Assembly: GCF_003385595.1 (NCBI RefSeq)
Contig: NZ_QNUE01000002.1
Span: 310,001 to 374,000 of the forward strand
DNA length: 64,000 nucleotides
Origin: Chryseobacterium flavum
GTDB lineage: Bacteria > Bacteroidota > Bacteroidia > Flavobacteriales > Weeksellaceae
Reading direction: 5' to 3'
Within the stretch, counting starts at the first letter, position 1, and every line of letters begins with the position of its first letter. The notes below the pieces were generated by a model, which made no database searches, had not been told where the DNA came from, and worked only from the letters and a program-made list of their open reading frames with translations. Below are positions 60,364 through 64,000 of this stretch, piece by piece. A program made the position numbers and the translations under genes.

Positions 60364-61584
60364 CTAGTTTAGCATTCGCTGTGCTTTTTTAACTCCTTCT
60401 ACCAAAGCATCAATTTCAGCAAAAGTATTATAAACGGCAAAACTTGCCCTTACGGTACCCGCAATATTGAAAAAGTTCATGATAGGCTGCGTACAGTGAT
60501 GCCCTGTCCTAACTGCAATTCCCAATTTATCAAGTATCATTCCTACATCAGATGCTATTCCGACCCCCTCAAGATTGAAAGAAACAACGCCTGTTCTTTT
60601 CGCCTTCTCACCATAGATTTTAATACCCTCTATTTCCAGAAGCTGTCTCTGGGCATACTCCAGCAAAGAATTCTCATGATTACGAATATTCTCCCTTCCT
60701 ATCTTATTCATAAAATCAACGGCTGCTCCCAAAGCAATATTCCCCCCAACGTTTGGTGTTCCTGCTTCATATTTAAATGGAAGACCAGCATAGGTTGTTC
60801 CTTCAAAAGAGCAGGTTGCAATCATTTCTCCTCCCCCATGAAATGGTGGTAAATCCTCTAATACTTCTTGTTTTCCATATAAAATCCCTGTCCCCATTGG
60901 TGCATACATTTTATGGCCGGAAAACACAAAGAAATCACAATCCATCTTTTGAACATCAATAGTGAAGTGAGGAGCAGACTGAGCTCCGTCAATTACTATG
61001 TATGCATTTGTATTTTTCCTCGTTTTTGATATGATTTCTTCAACGGGATTCACAATTCCTAATGCATTAGAAACCTGATTTAATGAGACAACTTTTGTTC
61101 TTTCATTTAAAAGTCCATCAAAATGATCCATCTGAAGAACACCATTATCATCAATAGGGATCACACGAAGCTTTGCCCCTGTTCTTTCACATAGTAGTTG
61201 CCATGGAACAATATTGGAGTGGTGTTCAAGATAGGAGATAATGATCTCATCATCCTTTTTTAATTTCTGTGTTAAAATATAAGCGATGAGGTTTAATCCC
61301 TCTGTGGTACCCTTTGTAAAGATTACTTCAAAATCATGTTTGGCGTTGATAAACTTCTGAATCTTTCTTCTGGAAAGTTCCATCTCTTCTGTTGCCAGCT
61401 GGCTTAAAGTATGAATTCCTCTGTGAACGTTGGCATTAAGCTCTGTATAATATGCGTGACAGACTTCCAAAACCGAATTTGGCTTTTGAGATGTAGCTGC
61501 ATTATCCAAATAAACCAGTGGCTTACCGTTTACTTCCCTTTCCAATATAGAAAACTGGCTTCTTATTTCCTGAATGTCAAACAT
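60364..61584 (-). CDS. sufS: Cysteine desulfurase (SufS type)
   Basis: 406 residues. PLP lysine K225 in FSGHKMYAPMGTG, cofactor-site block DGAQSAPH, and the persulfide Cys364 in TGHHCTQPIM within the short loop typical of group II (SufS) enzymes. YLDNAATSQKP and ANVHRGIHTL are the N-terminal signatures. It supplies sulfur for Fe-S cluster assembly. No other suf gene is next to it here, so it is split from the rest of the pathway or is a separate copy. Confidence 0.95.
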   Translation of the reverse strand: MFDIQEIRSQFSILEREVNGKPLVYLDNAATSQKPNSVLEVCHAYYTELNANVHRGIHTLSQLATEEMELSRRKIQKFINAKHDFEVIFTKGTTEGLNLIAYILTQKLKKDDEIIISYLEHHSNIVPWQLLCERTGAKLRVIPIDDNGVLQMDHFDGLLNERTKVVSLNQVSNALGIVNPVEEIISKTRKNTNAYIVIDGAQSAPHFTIDVQKMDCDFFVFSGHKMYAPMGTGILYGKQEVLEDLPPFHGGGEMIATCSFEGTTYAGLPFKYEAGTPNVGGNIALGAAVDFMNKIGRENIRNHENSLLEYAQRQLLEIEGIKIYGEKAKRTGVVSFNLEGVGIASDVGMILDKLGIAVRTGHHCTQPIMNFFNIAGTVRASFAVYNTFAEIDALVEGVKKAQRMLN

Positions 61585-61626
61585 TTATTTATTTTTTAAA
61601 TTTAAGTGTCCTTATTTAGAACACTT

Positions 61627-61634
61627 CAAATTTA
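61627..61634 (-). promoter_or_regulatory. -7 element of sufS
   Basis: TAAATTTG on the minus strand, about 42 nt before the ATG. A short GTGTTC/GGACAC hairpin lies in the leader. Confidence 0.5.
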
Positions 61635-61794
61635 CGTCTTTTTTTCCGAAAGGAAGAATGAGAATAAGAGGTGATACTTATCAGCCTATAGAAATATTCA
61701 ATAGCAGATTGAGGAAAAACCGATAAGCGAATCTTAAGAAATTCTTTAGCTCATAAAATTTCAGCTCTTAATATTATAGCTTTAACTCATAAAA

Positions 61795-61817
61795 AAACCC
61801 GTCATTTTGACGGGTTT
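61795..61817 (-). terminator. Terminator of rplY
   Basis: AAACCCGTCA and TGACGGGTTT around a 3-nt loop, with a T-run on the minus strand. Confidence 0.88.
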
Positions 61818-61839
61818 ATATTGTTTAAATAAGCAATTC

Positions 61840-62484
61840 TTATTCTGCTGCAGCTTCTTCTGCTGCCGGAGCTGCTCCTTCTTCAGTTGCAACTTCATCC
61901 TCATCTTCATCATCCATTGCAGCTGCTCCACCTTTCATTGCATTTCTAGACATCTTCACTGCAACTACTACTGCATTGTCCGGGTGCATGAAAGAATATC
62001 CTTCTGTTTTGATACCTCCGATGTAAAGTTTGTTTCCAATTCTTAATGGAGTAACATCTACAACGATTTCGTCAGGTAGGTTAGCAGGGATAGCTTTTAC
62101 TTTTAACTTTCTGAAAGACTGACGTAAAACACCACCAGCAACAACCCCTTTAGCACGACCTGTAATTCTTACAGGAACTTCCATAATAACAGGCTTGTCA
62201 TCAGATAACTGATAGAAGTCTGCATGAAGAATTTTGTCAGTGATTGGGTGGAACTGAATGTCCTGAAGAACAGCTGGAATTGTTTTCCCGTCAACTTCAA
62301 TAGATACCGTGTGTGCTTCAGGAGTGTATACTAATCCTTTGAAAGCTTTCTCTTCAGCAGAGAAGTTTAAAGGTGCCTCACCTCCATAAACAACACAAGG
62401 AACTAATTCAGCATCACGTAAAGCTTTTGTAGACTTTTTGCCCACGCTTTCTCTTTTTGTACCTTGAATTGTAATAGATTTCAT
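61840..62484 (-). CDS. rplY: 50S ribosomal protein L25/general stress protein Ctc
   Basis: 214 residues, the long two-domain form. The N-terminal L25 domain starts [23 protein letters not shown] and contains LVPCVVYGG. The C-terminal Ctc domain includes [19 protein letters not shown] and [16 protein letters not shown] low-complexity Ala/Glu/Asp tail (about 185-214) ends it. It binds 5S rRNA. It follows prs by 56 nt, a conserved pair. Confidence 0.96.
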   Translation of the reverse strand: MKSITIQGTKRESVGKKSTKALRDAELVPCVVYGGEAPLNFSAEEKAFKGLVYTPEAHTVSIEVDGKTIPAVLQDIQFHPITDKILHADFYQLSDDKPVIMEVPVRITGRAKGVVAGGVLRQSFRKLKVKAIPANLPDEIVVDVTPLRIGNKLYIGGIKTEGYSFMHPDNAVVVAVKMSRNAMKGGAAAMDDEDEDEVATEEGAAPAAEEAAAE

Positions 62485-62540
62485 TTATAAAAAATTTAAA
62501 AAATTATTTTTCTTTTTAATTGCAAATTGCTAAAAATCAA

Positions 62541-63479
62541 TTAAATAACAAACTTACTGCTAATTGATTTATGCTCATGAACCATTGTCATCACATCTGC
62601 AAATAATGGGGCGCAAGATAGCACTTTTATTTTAGATGACAAATTATTTTTAACAGGAATTGAGTCAGTTACAATAACTTCCAGGATTTTTGAATTTTCA
62701 ATATTCTCATAAGCCTTTCCTGAAAGCACTCCATGAGTTGCCATTGCCCTTACAGTCTTTGCTCCTTTTTCTATCAGGATATCAGCTGCTTTACAAAGTG
62801 TACCTGCAGTATCAATCATATCATCAATAAGGATTACGTTCTTACCTGTAACATCTCCAATAAGGAACATTTCTTCCACAACGTTTGCCTTTTTTCTTTC
62901 TTTATAAGCAATTACCACTTCAGCACCTAAGTGACCTGCGTAGTTCTTAGCTCTTTTTGCACCTCCCATGTCCGGAGAAGCAATAGTAAGATTATCAAGG
63001 TTCAGAGATCTGATATAATCTACGAAAATAGTGGAAGCGTACAAATGATCTACCGGAATTTCAAAGAATCCCTGAATCTGATCCGCGTGAAGATCCATTG
63101 TCATGATTCTTGTTGCTCCTGCCGCAGTAAGAAGGTTAGCAACTAATTTTGCACCGATCGGCGCTCTTGGTTTGTCTTTTCTGTCCTGTCTGGCAAGTCC
63201 GAAGTAAGGAATTACTACGGTAATGCTTTTTGCAGAAGCTCTTTTTGCTGCATCAATCATTAGAAGAAGTTCCAAAAGATTGTCTGCAGGAGGGAATGTA
63301 GATCCAATCAGGAAAACTCTTCCTCCTCTTACAGATTCGTCCAAAACAGGCTCAAATTCCCCGTCGCTGAACTCCTGAAAGTTGATTTTTCCTAATTCTT
63401 TCCCATAATTCTGGGCAATTTTCTCTGCCAAGTCCCTGCTGGTTCTTGTACAAAATAGATAACTTAACTGATCGGCCAT
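62541..63479 (-). CDS. prs: Ribose-phosphate pyrophosphokinase
   Basis: 312 residues. FSDGEFEPVLDESVRGGRVFL and IPYFGLARQDRKDKPRAPI are the ATP-site blocks, and NVILIDDMIDTAGTL is the PRPP-binding motif. It makes PRPP from ribose-5-phosphate and ATP for nucleotide, His and Trp synthesis. First gene of the prs-rplY unit. Confidence 0.97.
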   Translation of the reverse strand: MADQLSYLFCTRTSRDLAEKIAQNYGKELGKINFQEFSDGEFEPVLDESVRGGRVFLIGSTFPPADNLLELLLMIDAAKRASAKSITVVIPYFGLARQDRKDKPRAPIGAKLVANLLTAAGATRIMTMDLHADQIQGFFEIPVDHLYASTIFVDYIRSLNLDNLTIASPDMGGAKRAKNYAGHLGAEVVIAYKERKKANVVEEMFLIGDVTGKNVILIDDMIDTAGTLCKAADILIEKGAKTVRAMATHGVLSGKAYENIENSKILEVIVTDSIPVKNNLSSKIKVLSCAPLFADVMTMVHEHKSISSKFVI

Positions 63480-63501
63480 TTTTACTTTTTAAAAGATTTT
63501 G

Positions 63502-63509
63502 CAAATTTA
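63502..63509 (-). promoter_or_regulatory. -7 element of prs
   Basis: TAAATTTG on the minus strand, 22 nt before the ATG and only a few bases after the terminator of the upstream gene. Confidence 0.55.
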
Positions 63510-63510
63510 A

Positions 63511-63541
63511 AAAAAAACCACAAGAATTACTCCTGTGGTTT
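63511..63541 (-). terminator. Terminator of the SGNH hydrolase gene
   Basis: AAACCACA and TGTGGTTT around an 11-nt loop, with a T7 run on the minus strand. Confidence 0.8.
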
Positions 63542-63564
63542 CTAAGTTTTTATTTTATCAATTA

Positions 63565-64000
63565 TTAAGGGAATTTAACTCCTGAATATTTGTTAGGATC
63601 TACCTGTGGTAAAGTTGAATTATACTTAGCGTTGATAGATTTAATAAATTCGTTTGCTACTACTGCATATCCTCTTCCTGTAAGATGTACCCCATCAAGC
63701 GAGAATGTTCCTCCGGTGACAAATTTAGCCGTATATCTCACACCATCCCAGGAAATCCCTGAAACCCCATTAAGTTCAACCATTTTCTTATTAGCATCTA
63801 CAAATGCTAATCCATAATTATCTGCGAGTGTTTTAATGGAAGCATTATAGGCATCCACCGCAGTTTTTACTGCTGCAGCTTCTGTCTTTGTTAATATATG
63901 CTGATTTTGTAAAGGATAAGATATCCCGTAAACATTTAATCCTGCAGGTACTCCGGCTGCAGTAGTCCCGATTACAGATTTTGTGGTAAGCAATACATAG
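63565..64000 (-). CDS. SGNH/GDSL hydrolase, C-terminal part (cut by window end)
   Basis: About 145 residues are visible and the frame stays open to the last base, so the N-terminus lies beyond the window. The segment TFSLDGVHLTGRGYAVVANEFI is block V of SGNH hydrolases (DxxH with the catalytic Asp and His). The Gly-Asp-Ser block I would be in the missing part. The end, PQVDPNKYSGVKFP, is typical of Bacteroidota outer-membrane-associated GDSL lipases. An apparent start at 63993 is an internal TTG. Confidence 0.8.
   Translation of the reverse strand, partial: YVLLTTKSVIGTTAAGVPAGLNVYGISYPLQNQHILTKTEAAAVKTAVDAYNASIKTLADNYGLAFVDANKKMVELNGVSGISWDGVRYTAKFVTGGTFSLDGVHLTGRGYAVVANEFIKSINAKYNSTLPQVDPNKYSGVKFP

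Noticed and set aside
1-64000. CRISPR array, insertion sequence or transposase
   Set aside because: No regularly spaced repeats and no transposase or recombinase family was seen on either strand.

Overview
The window looks like a chromosome segment of a Chryseobacterium/Elizabethkingia-like member of the Flavobacteriia (Bacteroidota). The evidence is an AT-rich sequence, SusC/SusD proteins, a type IX secretion sorting domain on a secreted glycosidase, A-rich leaders in place of Shine-Dalgarno sites, and many promoters with the Bacteroidota -7 element TAnnTTTG. I see no tRNA, rRNA, CRISPR array, insertion sequence or intact prophage. The genus is an inference; the phylum-level call is firm.

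Layout. 1-69 is the tail of an outer-membrane protein. 106-17351 (minus strand) is a mannose-rich N-glycan utilisation locus, read SusC, SusD, MFS transporter, GH130 phosphorylase, GH92, GH125, T9SS-exported GH18 endoglycosidase, ROK kinase, GH92, cupin isomerase. Together these cover release, import, trimming, phosphorolysis and entry into glycolysis. 17707-23585 holds two divergent AraC regulators, an OsmC protein, and a TetR-thiolase-FabF group with a perfect palindrome at the TetR promoter. 23653-33779 is mostly housekeeping (L,D-transpeptidase, MsrB, DUF445, PyrD, pseudouridine synthase, GlyS) with a few lipoproteins and hydrolases.

33791-38987 is the most unusual part. A lone UmuC-type polymerase is followed by an endolysin-like M15 peptidase, a patatin-like phospholipase, an unannotated 56-residue strongly acidic protein, and a WYL-domain regulator. 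Five promoters here share one architecture: TACGwCr-N5-yGTCGy, then exactly 10 nt, then TAnnTTTG. They lie upstream of the M15 gene (two in tandem), the phospholipase, the acidic protein and the WYL gene itself. This looks like a local, self-regulated regulon, possibly a damage- or phage-responsive lysis or defence module; the function is inference, the repeated promoter architecture is directly visible.

38987-64000 returns to core genes: TadA, CoaX, an M1 peptidase, type III glutamine synthetase, an NlpC/P60 lipoprotein, the mreB-mreC-mreD-PBP2-rodA elongasome operon with a pentapeptide-repeat gene at its end, hemA-hemC-hemD-hemE, sufS, prs-rplY, and the C-terminal part of an SGNH hydrolase cut by the window end. 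Start codons were often moved inward from the longest reading frame, using family N-termini and -7 elements that lie inside the longer frame.
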